A stretch of 64,000 bases of DNA from the NCBI GenBank assembly GCA_016209605.1, contig JACQVS010000160.1:1-64000 (forward strand), in the 5' to 3' direction. The position numbers and the translations under genes are program-made. Positions 33,277 to 42,800 of the stretch are shown here, one piece after another. The notes below the pieces were generated by a model that worked only from the letters and a program-made list of their open reading frames with translations, was not told the origin of the DNA and ran no database searches. This DNA is from Planctomycetota bacterium (GTDB lineage: Bacteria; Planctomycetota; UBA8108; JACQVS01). The stretch's first letter is position 1; each line of letters starts with the position of its first letter.

Positions 33277-34693
33277 TGGCGCCCTCCTTCTCTTTGCCTT
33301 GATCGGTCTTCACTCGGTCCGGAATGGTGAGGCTGAGGAGATTCCGCAGCCGCCCGCTGGCGGGTTCGGCCTGGTCAGCTTCACGAAGGACATCGCTCCG
33401 ATTCTCCTCAAGCGCTGCCAGCCCTGTCATGGGCTTATGAAGCCCAAGGGCGGGTACCTGGTCAGTTGCTACGAGCCGGCGATGGAGGAGGTCACGCCAG
33501 GCAGCCCGGATGAAAGCAAGCTGTTTCGGCTGGTCATCGAAGAAAATCCCCGGCGGCGGATGCCGAAAGACAAAGAGCCGTTGTCCGTGACCCAAGTCGC
33601 GCTCTTAAAGCGGTGGATCGAGGAGGGAGCGAAGTTCGACGGCCCGGATCCGAAGGCTCCACTAGCCACCTTGGTCCCCAAGACGAAGCCGCCGGACCCG
33701 CCCGAAGTTTACCGCTTGCCCATTTCGGTCACCGCCTTGGCCTACAGTCCGAGTGGCGAATGCCTTGCCGCAAGCGGCTACCACGAAGTCAACATCTGGA
33801 ACGCGGACGACGGCAAGCTGATTCGCCGGATCAAGAGCCTGGCGGAGCGGACCTACACTTTGGCATTCCGTCACGACGGCTCGCTGCTTGCGGCCGCCAG
33901 CGGCACGCCGGGAGAGGTGGGCGAAGTAAAACTCATCGATCCGGCTGCTGGTGCCGTGGTCAAGGATCTCGGCTCGATGTCCGATGTGGCTCTGGGCGCG
34001 GCCTTCAACCCTGCCGGCACCAAGCTCGCGGCTTGCGGCGCCGATCGCTCGATCCGGATCTATGATGTCGCCACCGGCAAGGAGGAGCTCGTCATCGAGC
34101 AGCACGTCGACTGGGTGATGGCCGTGGCGTGGAACCAAGATGGCACCCGAATCGCTTCGGCCAGCCGGGACAAGACGGCGAAGATCTTCGCCGCCAAGTC
34201 GGGGGAGCTCGAGAGCACCTATGTCGGGCACGGCCAGCCCGTCCTCGGGGTGGCCTTCAGTGCCGATGGCAAGCAGGTGTTTACGAGCGGACGCGACCAT
34301 AAGATTCATGTCTGGAATTCGGCGCCTACGCATGCCACGGCCATGTCCGAGAAGCCCCACGACGACAAACAAATCGCCGTCATCGGAGGCTTCAGCCATG
34401 CTGTGCTCGCGCTGGCAGTCGGCGACGGCATGATCTTCAGCTGCGCGGCTGACCGAGTCGTCCGCCAGCACCGGGCCGATGACCGCCAACTCGTGCGCGC
34501 CTTTACAGGACACGCCGACTGGGTCTACGCCATGACTTACTGCGCCGGCACCCACCGGCTGGCCACGGGGAGCTACGATGGCGAGGTCCGCGTGTGGAAC
34601 ATCACGGATGGATCCCTGGTCACGGCCTTCAAGGCCGCCCCGGGCTACCCGACGGCCTCCTTGCCCCCTTTGTCACAGTCCGCAAAGAAATAG
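33260..34693 (+). CDS. Secreted cytochrome-c-type (PSCyt1) and WD40 repeat protein
   Basis: 477 residues from a GTG at 33260, chosen because AAAGGTGG lies just upstream and the product begins with a signal segment (GALLLFALIGLHSVRNG); an ATG at 33245 is an alternative. The start lies inside the end of the DUF1501 gene, so translation is coupled. LLKRCQPCHGLMKPKGG near residue 50 is a CxxCH heme site in a PSCyt1 domain with GSPDESKLF and RRRMPKD. From ~145 there are about six WD40 repeats (LAYSPSGECLAASGYHEVNIW, AWNQDGTRIASASRDKTAKIF, AFSADGKQVFTSGRDHKIHVW as examples in part). Such proteins commonly close planctomycete DUF1549/DUF1501 gene groups and may hold the complex together. Confidence 0.83.
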   Translation: MNCSRDGALLLFALIGLHSVRNGEAEEIPQPPAGGFGLVSFTKDIAPILLKRCQPCHGLMKPKGGYLVSCYEPAMEEVTPGSPDESKLFRLVIEENPRRRMPKDKEPLSVTQVALLKRWIEEGAKFDGPDPKAPLATLVPKTKPPDPPEVYRLPISVTALAYSPSGECLAASGYHEVNIWNADDGKLIRRIKSLAERTYTLAFRHDGSLLAAASGTPGEVGEVKLIDPAAGAVVKDLGSMSDVALGAAFNPAGTKLAACGADRSIRIYDVATGKEELVIEQHVDWVMAVAWNQDGTRIASASRDKTAKIFAAKSGELESTYVGHGQPVLGVAFSADGKQVFTSGRDHKIHVWNSAPTHATAMSEKPHDDKQIAVIGGFSHAVLALAVGDGMIFSCAADRVVRQHRADDRQLVRAFTGHADWVYAMTYCAGTHRLATGSYDGEVRVWNITDGSLVTAFKAAPGYPTASLPPLSQSAKK

Positions 34694-34788
34694 CCTCCGG
34701 GCCTCGGCGGCATTTCGACAAACCACCAGGTAAGCGCCAGGCCCGATTTTGGTTCCCTGAGGAAAGGCCATGGGCGCGAAAAAAATCA

Positions 34789-34840
34789 TCGCGGCGACAA
34801 TTTTTACGCGTAAAATCTGTCGCTGCGGCGATTTTTACGC
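34789..34840. repeat. Palindromic dispersed repeat, copy 2
   Basis: Bases 34791-34830 match 17681-17720 at 37 of 40 positions. The central dyad is GCGACAATTTTTACGC facing GCGTAAAATCTGTCGC, 14 of 16 bases paired. To the right is a third, shorter copy of one arm (GCGGCGATTTTTACGC), so the unit is a palindrome plus an arm repeat. It ends 12 bases before the ATG of the DUF4011 helicase gene and replaces any normal ribosome site there. Confidence 0.78.
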
Positions 34841-34851
34841 CGTTTTGCGCC

Positions 34852-37800
34852 ATGACCAAACCGATCCTCCAGAAGCTCGAAGAAACCCGCCGGTACCTTC
34901 TCGACCTGACCCGGCGCAACCGCCTGCTCAACCATCGCCCCCGGGGCCGGTCGTCCCTTCAAATCGCCGACGAGCTGCCGGAAGAGATCTTCCGCCTCGT
35001 GGCCGGCGAAGGGAAAATGATGCAGTTCCTCTCCATCGAGGAGGCTCCCGCCGCGGTGCGCGAGCGCTTCCAGAAGATCCCGCCCGCCCCGGCTGAAAAC
35101 GCCGCCGAACCTCCGGACACCGCCCCGAGCCTCGAGCTTCCGCTCGCTCCCATGGCCCCTGCCGAGGGCCAGCCGGCCCGGTACTCCGACTCCTACTTGC
35201 AGACCCTGCTCCCCGGAGAAAAGCTGCAAGCCGCCCTCCTTCACCTGGCGAGGCAGGCGAGAAGCGCCATCGAAGAGCAAGGCTCCAACATCCTCTACCT
35301 GACGCTCGGCCTGGTGGAATGGCGCGAATCGAAGGGCGGCGATGAATGCAACCGGGCTCCCCTGGTGTTTCTTCCCGTGGAGCTGCGCCGCAAGAGCGCC
35401 CGGAGCCGCCATGCCCTGCAGCTTCTCGATGATGACATCCTCGCCAATCCCTGCCTTTCCGAGCTGTGCAAGCGTTTCTTCAATTTCGACCTTCCCCCCC
35501 TTGAGCTGAGCGAGGATTTCGATCTGAAGATGTACCTGAAGACGGTGGAAGTGAGCTTGATAGGGATTCCTGGCTGGCGCCTGCTCCCGGAGATCCATCT
35601 CGGCCTCTTCAGCTTCGCCAAGTTCCTCATGTACCGCGACCTCGATCCCGACACCTGGCCGGCGGGGCGCAAGCTTTCCGAGCATCCGCTGGTCCGCCAC
35701 CTCTGCGGCTTCGACGCGGGGCTGGGGGAAAGCGCCGGGGAGATTCCCGACCCCCGGACCCTGGACGACCTCTTGCCCCTGGAGAAGAGCTTTCAGGTCG
35801 TCGACGCCGACTCGAGCCAGCTTGCCGCCATCCTGGCCGCCAAGCGCGGCTTGAGCCTGGTGATCGACGGCCCGCCTGGAACCGGCAAGTCCCAGACCAT
35901 CACCAACATCATCGCCGAGTGCCTCGCCGATGGCAAAACCGTCCTCTTCGTCGCTGAAAAAGCGGCGGCGCTAGAGGTGGTGAAAAGCCGCCTGGCCAAG
36001 GTCGGGCTGGAAGACTTCATTCTCGACCTGCACAGCCGCTGGGCCAGCAAGCGGCTGGTGCTGGAAAACCTCCAGAAAGCGCTGGCCGCGGAGAAGGCGG
36101 TGGCGAGCGGCGGCGCTTCCGTGAAAGCCCTGGAGGCGGCGCGCCAGAAGCTGAACGCCTACGCTCGCGAGCTGCACCAGCCTTTCGGCCAGCTGGGCCT
36201 TTCCCCGTTCGATGGCATCTCGCGGGCGACGGAGCTCTTTGCGGAGCCTCAGGCGGTCTGCGAGCTGCCCGACTTGCCCTCCTGGACCCTGGAAGAACTC
36301 GCCGCCGCGGTCGCCGCCCTGGAAGCCCTGGACCGCCGCCTCGAGCGCGCCGGCGATCCGGCCGCCCACCCCTGGCGCGGCGCCGGGGTGGAGGCGGCGG
36401 GCCTGGCGCTCGAGCAGGCCATCTCCCTCCACTGCCGGGAGCTGCTCAAGTCCATCGCCTTCCTCAAGGAAGCGGCGGGCTCGCTGGCCGGTCTCCTCGG
36501 CGCGCCGGCGCCGGGAACCGCGAATCAGCTCGAGGCCCAGGTCGGGCACGCCGGGACGATCTTGAACGCCCCCAGGTTGCCGGCAGCGAGCTTGAGCGAG
36601 CCGCGCTGGAACTCCATGAGCCCGGAGCTGGGGGCGTGGCTCGACATGGGACGGCAGAGGGAGGAGCTGAAGGAGAAGTGGCTGAGATGCTTCGTACCGC
36701 AGGCCGAAGAGGAGGACTGGAGCGAAACGCTCGGGCGGCGCGAAACGCAGGGGCCGTCGCTGCTGCGGCTTTTCCGGCCGTCCTGGCACCGCGACTCGAG
36801 GAGGATCAAGAGCTTCCTCGCCCCCGGGGCAAAGCCCGCGCTGGCCGAGGAGCTGGAGATGCTCAAGCGGCTCGCCGCCAGCCGAGGGCTGCGCCGGAAG
36901 CTCATCGAAGCGTCGGCGCCATTCAGCGATCTCTTCGGCCCCCTCTGGCAGGGGGTCAACGGCGACTGGAAGGCGCTCCGCCGCTTCGCCGAGTCGGCCG
37001 CCGCCATCCGCAAGCTGGTCCTGGCCGGAGCGGTCGACGGCGCGCGGGCGGGAGAACTGCTCGAGCGCGACGACCGCGGCGAGCTGGCCGGCGCGGCGGC
37101 GCGGGCCGAGCAGGCCCTCCAGAAGCTGTCGGTCGAGCTGAAGGAGTGGTTCGGGCTGCTCACGACCGAGGCCGCGAAGTGGTTCGGCCGGGAGTGGGCC
37201 GAGCTGAGCCTGGAGGCGCTGGAAGGCCGGTTCCTCCCGCTCCCCCCGGAGCTGGAGCGCCTCCAGGACTGGGCCGACCTGGTCAGCGCCATTCGCTCCG
37301 GCGAGAAGCTCAAGCTCAAGCCCTTCATCGACTGGGCCCTGGGACCGGAAGGCGCGGCGGCGCGGGGCCGGCTGCCCCGGACCTTCGAGCGCCTCTTCTT
37401 CCGCTTCTGGACCGACCGCGCCCTCGCGGATCGGCCCGCGCTGGCAGGCTTCCGCGGCGAGGACCATCGGGCGCTGATCGACCGCTTCCAGAAGGCCGAC
37501 CGCGCCTGGTTGGAGGCCAACCGCCGGCGCCTCATCGCGCTTCTCCTCGAGCGGCGCCCCGATCTCAGCCACGACGCCCACCGCCAGTCGAAGCTCGGCA
37601 TCTTGAAGGCCGAAATGCGGAAGAAGCGCCATCACATGCCGCTGCGGCGGCTCTTTGCCGTGGCCGGCGACCTCATCCAGTCCATCAAGCCGTGCCTCAT
37701 GATGAGCCCGATTTCCGTGGCCCAGTACCTGGAGCCGGGCGGCATGCAGTTCGATGTGGTGATCTTCGATGAGGCCAGCCAGGTGGAGCCGGCGGATGCT

Positions 37801-39714
37801 TACGGCGCCATCGCACGCGGCCGCCAGCTCCTCCTCATCGGAGATGAAAAACAGCTCCCTCCCACCAGCTTCTTCAACAAGATCGAAGGGGAAGAGACTG
37901 GCAACAGCGCTGCCGAGGGCGCGGCGGACATCGCGGCGGGAGACCTGGAAAGCATCCTGTCCCTGGGCATCGCCCGCTTTCCCGAGCGCCTGCACTGCTC
38001 GCTGCGCTGGCACTACCGCAGCCTTCATGAAAGCCTCATCCATTTCTCCAACGAGCGGTTCTACGACAGCCGCTTGAGGATCTTTCCGAGCTGCCATACC
38101 GGGCGGGAGGAGCTGGGCCTGGCCTTCCGCAGCCTCGGCGGCGTCTACCGGCGGGGCGCCGGGCAGTTCAATCCCGCGGAGGCGCAGTTGGTGGCCGAGG
38201 AGGTCCTGCGGCACGCCCGGGAAAGGCCTCACCTTTCCCTCGGCGTCGGCGCCTTCAGCATCTCCCAGCAGCGGGCCATTGAAGATGAAATCGAGCGGCG
38301 GCGGCGCGACAACCTGGATGAAGCCGTTGAAAAATTCTTCGATTCCGGCCGCGACGAGGCTTTTTTCGTGAAGAACCTGGAAACCATTCAAGGCGACGAG
38401 CGCGACGTCATCTTCCTAAGCGTCGGCTACGGGAAGGACTCCGAGGGCAAGCTGTCCATGAACTTCGGCCCGCTCAACCGCGACGGCGGGTGGCGCCGCT
38501 TGAACGTCCTGGTGACCCGGGCGCGCCGGCGCTGCGTGGTCTTCAGCTCCATTCGGGCCGAGGACCTCGACCTCAGCCGCACCTCCGCTCGCGGGGTGGC
38601 GGCCTTGAAAGAGTACCTCTATGCCGCCGAGCACGGCCGGCTCTCCGGCGAGCCGCCGCCGCCGGCAGAGCACCCGTCGCCTTTCGAAGCGGCCATCGGC
38701 CGCGCCCTCCGCGGCCGGGGCTGGGGAGTCCAGCCGCAAAAAGGGGCCAAGGGATTCGGCATCGACCTGGCCGTGGTCGATCCCGACGATCCCGGCCGCT
38801 ACCTCCTGGGCATCGAGTGCGATGGCGGCGTCTACGCCAGCTCGCCCACGGCGCGCGACCGGGACCGCCTGCGCCCGGAGGTGCTCGAGAAAAACGGCTG
38901 GCGGATCGAGCGCCTCTGGTCGGCCGACTGCTTCCGGCGCCCGGAGCGCGCCCTGGCCGGCCTGATCGAGCGGCTCGAGGCGGTCCGAGAAAAAGTTCGC
39001 GGCGAGAGGGGGAAGGAGCCGGCTCCGGCCGCGGCGCCCGCTAAAAGCCCCGCTGCCGCGCCTCCCGCAGATCCCCCTCTGGACCAGGAGCCGGAGCCGC
39101 CAGCCGAGCCGGCGGAGTCCGCCGGCGCGGCGGTGGAGATCCCCGCCGGGCTGGTGGAGTACAAGCCGGCTCCCCGGCTGAAAGAGATCGCCGGCCTCAA
39201 GGCCGTTTCCAGCGGGGGGAAGCCCGCCATTCAAATCCTGGCCGCGATCCTCGCCCACGTGGTCGCCGCCGAGCAGCCCATCCACGAAGAGGAGGCGTTG
39301 CGGCGGGCCGCCGCCTTCGCCGCGGCGCGGGTCACGAGGAGCTTCAAGGAGCTTTTTTCGCAGGCCCTGCTCGAGGCCGTCTCGCAAGGGAAGGTCCGGC
39401 GGGCGGGAAGCTTCCTTTGGCAGCCGGGCGCGCCGCGCGTCCCCATCCGCTGGCGCGGCGGCGGCTGCCCGGCCACCCAGCCCGACTTGATCGCGATGGA
39501 GGAGCTGGAGGCTGCCGTGAAGCTCACCTTGCTGAAAGAGTTCGGGTTGAGCCGCGAGGCGCTTTGCGCCAGCACCGGCCGGCTGTTAGGGTATCGCCGC
39601 TCGAGCCCCGGCTTGACCGCGGCGCTCGAGCGGGCAGTGGACAAGCTCCTGGCGCTGGGGGAGATCGAGAAGGACAGCCACGGCTTCCTGGTGCTGGCGG
39701 AAAAATCGGCTTGA
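34852..39714 (+). CDS. DUF4011-helicase-nuclease-DUF3320 protein, probable Hhe-type phage defence
   Basis: 1,620 residues. The start is the ATG at 34852 (MTKPILQKLEETRRYLLDLT), because DUF4011 begins exactly there; the open frame upstream only translates the palindromic repeat. DUF4011 spans ~1-230. A UvrD/Dna2-like SF1 helicase has Walker A GPPGTGKSQ at ~340, Walker B VIFDEASQVEP at ~970 with LLLIGDEKQLPPTSFF, and motifs V-VI NVLVTRARRRCVVF near 1225. Residues ~1278-1365 are an MTES/Vsr-like endonuclease fold (GFGIDLAVVD, YLLGIECDGGVY). The DUF3320 region (~1430-1540) and an HTH-like tail close the protein. This order is the one reported for the single-gene Hhe defence system. The long ~600-residue insert between Walker A and B is normal for the group. 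No second gene is needed, and none is adjacent. Confidence 0.85.
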   Translation: MTKPILQKLEETRRYLLDLTRRNRLLNHRPRGRSSLQIADELPEEIFRLVAGEGKMMQFLSIEEAPAAVRERFQKIPPAPAENAAEPPDTAPSLELPLAPMAPAEGQPARYSDSYLQTLLPGEKLQAALLHLARQARSAIEEQGSNILYLTLGLVEWRESKGGDECNRAPLVFLPVELRRKSARSRHALQLLDDDILANPCLSELCKRFFNFDLPPLELSEDFDLKMYLKTVEVSLIGIPGWRLLPEIHLGLFSFAKFLMYRDLDPDTWPAGRKLSEHPLVRHLCGFDAGLGESAGEIPDPRTLDDLLPLEKSFQVVDADSSQLAAILAAKRGLSLVIDGPPGTGKSQTITNIIAECLADGKTVLFVAEKAAALEVVKSRLAKVGLEDFILDLHSRWASKRLVLENLQKALAAEKAVASGGASVKALEAARQKLNAYARELHQPFGQLGLSPFDGISRATELFAEPQAVCELPDLPSWTLEELAAAVAALEALDRRLERAGDPAAHPWRGAGVEAAGLALEQAISLHCRELLKSIAFLKEAAGSLAGLLGAPAPGTANQLEAQVGHAGTILNAPRLPAASLSEPRWNSMSPELGAWLDMGRQREELKEKWLRCFVPQAEEEDWSETLGRRETQGPSLLRLFRPSWHRDSRRIKSFLAPGAKPALAEELEMLKRLAASRGLRRKLIEASAPFSDLFGPLWQGVNGDWKALRRFAESAAAIRKLVLAGAVDGARAGELLERDDRGELAGAAARAEQALQKLSVELKEWFGLLTTEAAKWFGREWAELSLEALEGRFLPLPPELERLQDWADLVSAIRSGEKLKLKPFIDWALGPEGAAARGRLPRTFERLFFRFWTDRALADRPALAGFRGEDHRALIDRFQKADRAWLEANRRRLIALLLERRPDLSHDAHRQSKLGILKAEMRKKRHHMPLRRLFAVAGDLIQSIKPCLMMSPISVAQYLEPGGMQFDVVIFDEASQVEPADAYGAIARGRQLLLIGDEKQLPPTSFFNKIEGEETGNSAAEGAADIAAGDLESILSLGIARFPERLHCSLRWHYRSLHESLIHFSNERFYDSRLRIFPSCHTGREELGLAFRSLGGVYRRGAGQFNPAEAQLVAEEVLRHARERPHLSLGVGAFSISQQRAIEDEIERRRRDNLDEAVEKFFDSGRDEAFFVKNLETIQGDERDVIFLSVGYGKDSEGKLSMNFGPLNRDGGWRRLNVLVTRARRRCVVFSSIRAEDLDLSRTSARGVAALKEYLYAAEHGRLSGEPPPPAEHPSPFEAAIGRALRGRGWGVQPQKGAKGFGIDLAVVDPDDPGRYLLGIECDGGVYASSPTARDRDRLRPEVLEKNGWRIERLWSADCFRRPERALAGLIERLEAVREKVRGERGKEPAPAAAPAKSPAAAPPADPPLDQEPEPPAEPAESAGAAVEIPAGLVEYKPAPRLKEIAGLKAVSSGGKPAIQILAAILAHVVAAEQPIHEEEALRRAAAFAAARVTRSFKELFSQALLEAVSQGKVRRAGSFLWQPGAPRVPIRWRGGGCPATQPDLIAMEELEAAVKLTLLKEFGLSREALCASTGRLLGYRRSSPGLTAALERAVDKLLALGEIEKDSHGFLVLAEKSA
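39692..39710. repeat. Left copy of 19-bp direct repeat bracketing the CotH gene
   Basis: TGCTGGCGGAAAAATCGGC here is identical to 45416-45434, 5,724 bases to the right. It encodes the last residues (LAEKSA) of the DUF4011 helicase, ending just before its TGA. The match stops at both sides except for a shared TGA. It could be an insertion target duplication, a recombination scar or a copied gene end. Confidence 0.85.
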
Positions 39715-39837
39715 GGCGAGGCGGCTACGAAATTATCTTTTCTCCGGAGAGGGTGTTGATAAAATTGCAGGAGGCGTTGGGTGAACAGTCGAACGGCTTT
39801 TTGAGGGAGATTTTTGTTCTTTTGAAACAGGTCTGAG

Positions 39838-42800
39838 ATGAAATTATTGCAAATTTTTAAAAATCCTTCGCTCTTGTCTATCTGTCTGGCTGGTTTTTTT
39901 CTCTTTCAGCCAGCAGCGCTTGAGGCGCTGGTCATCTCCGAGATCATGTACCATACGCCGGATGGGGATGACCGCCCCTATGAATTCATCGAGCTTTACA
40001 ATGAAAACGCCGACCCCCTGGACTTGACCGGTCACCGGATCTGCAACGGCGTCGACTTCGAATTCCCTCCGGGCACCTGGCTGGAAGGGAAGTCCTATCT
40101 GGTCGTCTGCGCCGTCGAGGCCAATATCCAGGCCCGTTATAGTATCACCAACACCATCGGCGACTGGTTTGTCGATCCGAACGCCTCCCCCTCTCTCGGC
40201 AACGGCGGCGAGCGCATCGAAATTTGCAATCCCGGCGGCCGCGCGGTGGTCAGCGTCCGCTACAACGACCGCGGCAAGTGGCCTTCGGGGGCGGATGGCA
40301 CCGGCCACTCGCTGTCGCTTCTCAGCCCGTACCGCGAAATCGATGATCCCGACAGCTGGACGCTGAGTTATGATCTGTGGGGCACCCCGGGCCTTCCCAA
40401 CGGCTTCGATGAGAACGAGGGGACCGGCCCGCCGCCCGCCAAAGGGCTGGATGGCGCGGGTTTTGTCCTCAATTGGCTGGTGCTCGGCCCCTATACCGGT
40501 TCCGCCTGCTTCCTGGGGGCCCGTTTGTCGAGAGACTGGCTGCGCGAGAACACCGGCGGCGTCAAGGAGACCGATTTGTTGTGGACGAACGGCCAGGTGG
40601 TCAACACCAACTACGCGCTCGCGGAGTCCGACGGCTTGCATGCCAACGCCGGCACGGCGCAGCCGACCATAAAAACTTATACCGGCTTCAGCGACACCAT
40701 CAACCTGAACGACGTCATCTATCCCCCCGATCCCGACTACGTCATGGCGTATTCTTTCGTTTACATCGACAACGTCACCGGCGCGCCGCTGCCGGTCGAC
40801 ATCGCCTGCCACAGCGATGATGGCATCTCGATCCTCCTCAACGGCGCCTACGTCCACATCAACGACGCCTGCAGAGGGGGGGGAGGGCCTGGTGAAATCC
40901 AGGACCGCGCTCCGGCGACCCTGGCGGTTGGAAAAAACCTCATCGCCGTGAAGGTTTTTGAAAACGGCGGCGGCTGGAATTTCCGCTTGCGCTTTGAAAA
41001 GAGAGGCACCTTCATCCCCATCACCTCGCGTTCTGAAATCCAGGTGACCACCGACCGCACCAAAGGACTCAACTTCGGCGGCGGCGGGACCCCCATCGAG
41101 CCCACCGATCCTCCAGGGCCGGGTCCCGGACCGAGCGGGACCGCATCGCCTCTTGTAATCAGCGAGGCGCACATCCGCACCGCCGGCGAGCGCTGGGTGG
41201 AAATTCACAATCAAGGCGCGGCCCCCATCGACCTCGGCGGCTATCATTTCACCGACGATCCGGCGAATCTGACCAAGTCGCGCCTGCCGGCCGGCACGAC
41301 GATCGCCGCGGGCGGCTGGCGCTCCTTCAGCGAAGCGCAGCTGGGATTGAATTTCAGCCTCGTCCCTCCGGAAAACCGGGTCTTCATCGCCCTGGTGGAT
41401 CCAGAGGGAAAGCGGGTGATCGACGCCTTCAATTTCGAGCCCAAGTTCGATGAGTACAGCGAAGCGCGCGTTCCCAACGACGATGCCAAGTTCTCGCCGG
41501 CGGCGGATCCCACCCGCGATGCCGCCAATGCGGTTTCGGTGAACACGGACGTGGTCATCGACGAGATCATGTACCACCCGATCGACAACGACAACCGCAA
41601 GGAGTATGTCGAACTGTATAACCGAGGCGCTCAAGCGGTGGATCTCAGCGGCTGGAGCCTTTCCGATGGCCTCAACTTCACGTTCCAGCCGGGAACGATC
41701 CTGCCCGCCGGCGGCTATCTGGTGATCGCCCGCGATCCCGGTTTGTTCACCGGCCCGGCCAGCATTTACCGGCTGCCATCCAGCGTCGTGATGGGCCCCT
41801 CGACGCCCGAAGCGCTGGCGAAATTCGGCGCCTTGCGCAATAGCGGCGAACGCTTGACGCTCAGCGACTCGCTGGGCCGCACCGTCGACACCGTGCGTTT
41901 CCACGAGGGGGGCGAGTGGCCGCGCTGGCCGGATGGGCTGGGATCCTCACTCGAGCTCATCGATCCGAACCAGGACAATCGCTTCGGCCAGGCCTGGGAT
42001 GCGAGCGACGACTCCTCCAAGGCCACCTTCAAGGAATTTTCCTACGTCGCCCGGCACCAAGGGGGCGAGTCGGAGCTGGCCCTGGTGCTCCTCGACCGCG
42101 GCATCGCGCTGGTTGACGACGTCTCCATTATCGGCGGCGGCGTCATCAAGAACGACCAGCCGCTGATCGCAAACAACGAAACCTGGAAGTACATCAAGGG
42201 CACCCAGGAGCCTCCCGCCGCCTGGAAGGACCTCGGCTTCGATGACGCGAGCTGGCTGAGCGGCGCGACCGGCATCGGCTACGGCGACAACGACGATGCG
42301 ACCGTTCTCAGCGACATGCGAAATACTTACATGACCATCTTCTGCCGCAGGACTTTTACGGTGGCCGATCGCGCCGCCATCGATGAGCTGGTGTTGAGCC
42401 TGGTGGTCGAGGACGGCTTTTACGCTTACCTGAACGGCACCCAGGTGGCTTCCGACAACGTCACCAGTCCGGCCTATGACGCCGCCGCGCCCGCGGCCAT
42501 CGAGCCTCGGCTCCTGGAGCTTGACCTCTCGCCGTTCAAGAACCTCTTGCGCGACGGCACGAACGTTCTGGCGGTGCAGGTGCACAACGCCGGCTTGGGT
42601 TCAAGCGACCTGAGCTTCATTCCCAGCTTGATCGACCGCATCACGACCATCTCCGGCGGAACGGAGCAAGTTACCAACGGAACATTCGAGTCCAACACGC
42701 AGGGCTGGATGATCGAGGGCACTCACATCCGCAGCGGCCGCACCAATCAAAGTCCCATCAGCGGCAGCGGTTCTCTCAAGATCATCGCCTCCGCCCGCGG

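Noticed and set aside
35971-38391. Minus-strand open frame of 806 codons
   Set aside because: Antisense to the helicase core with Walker A and B motifs.
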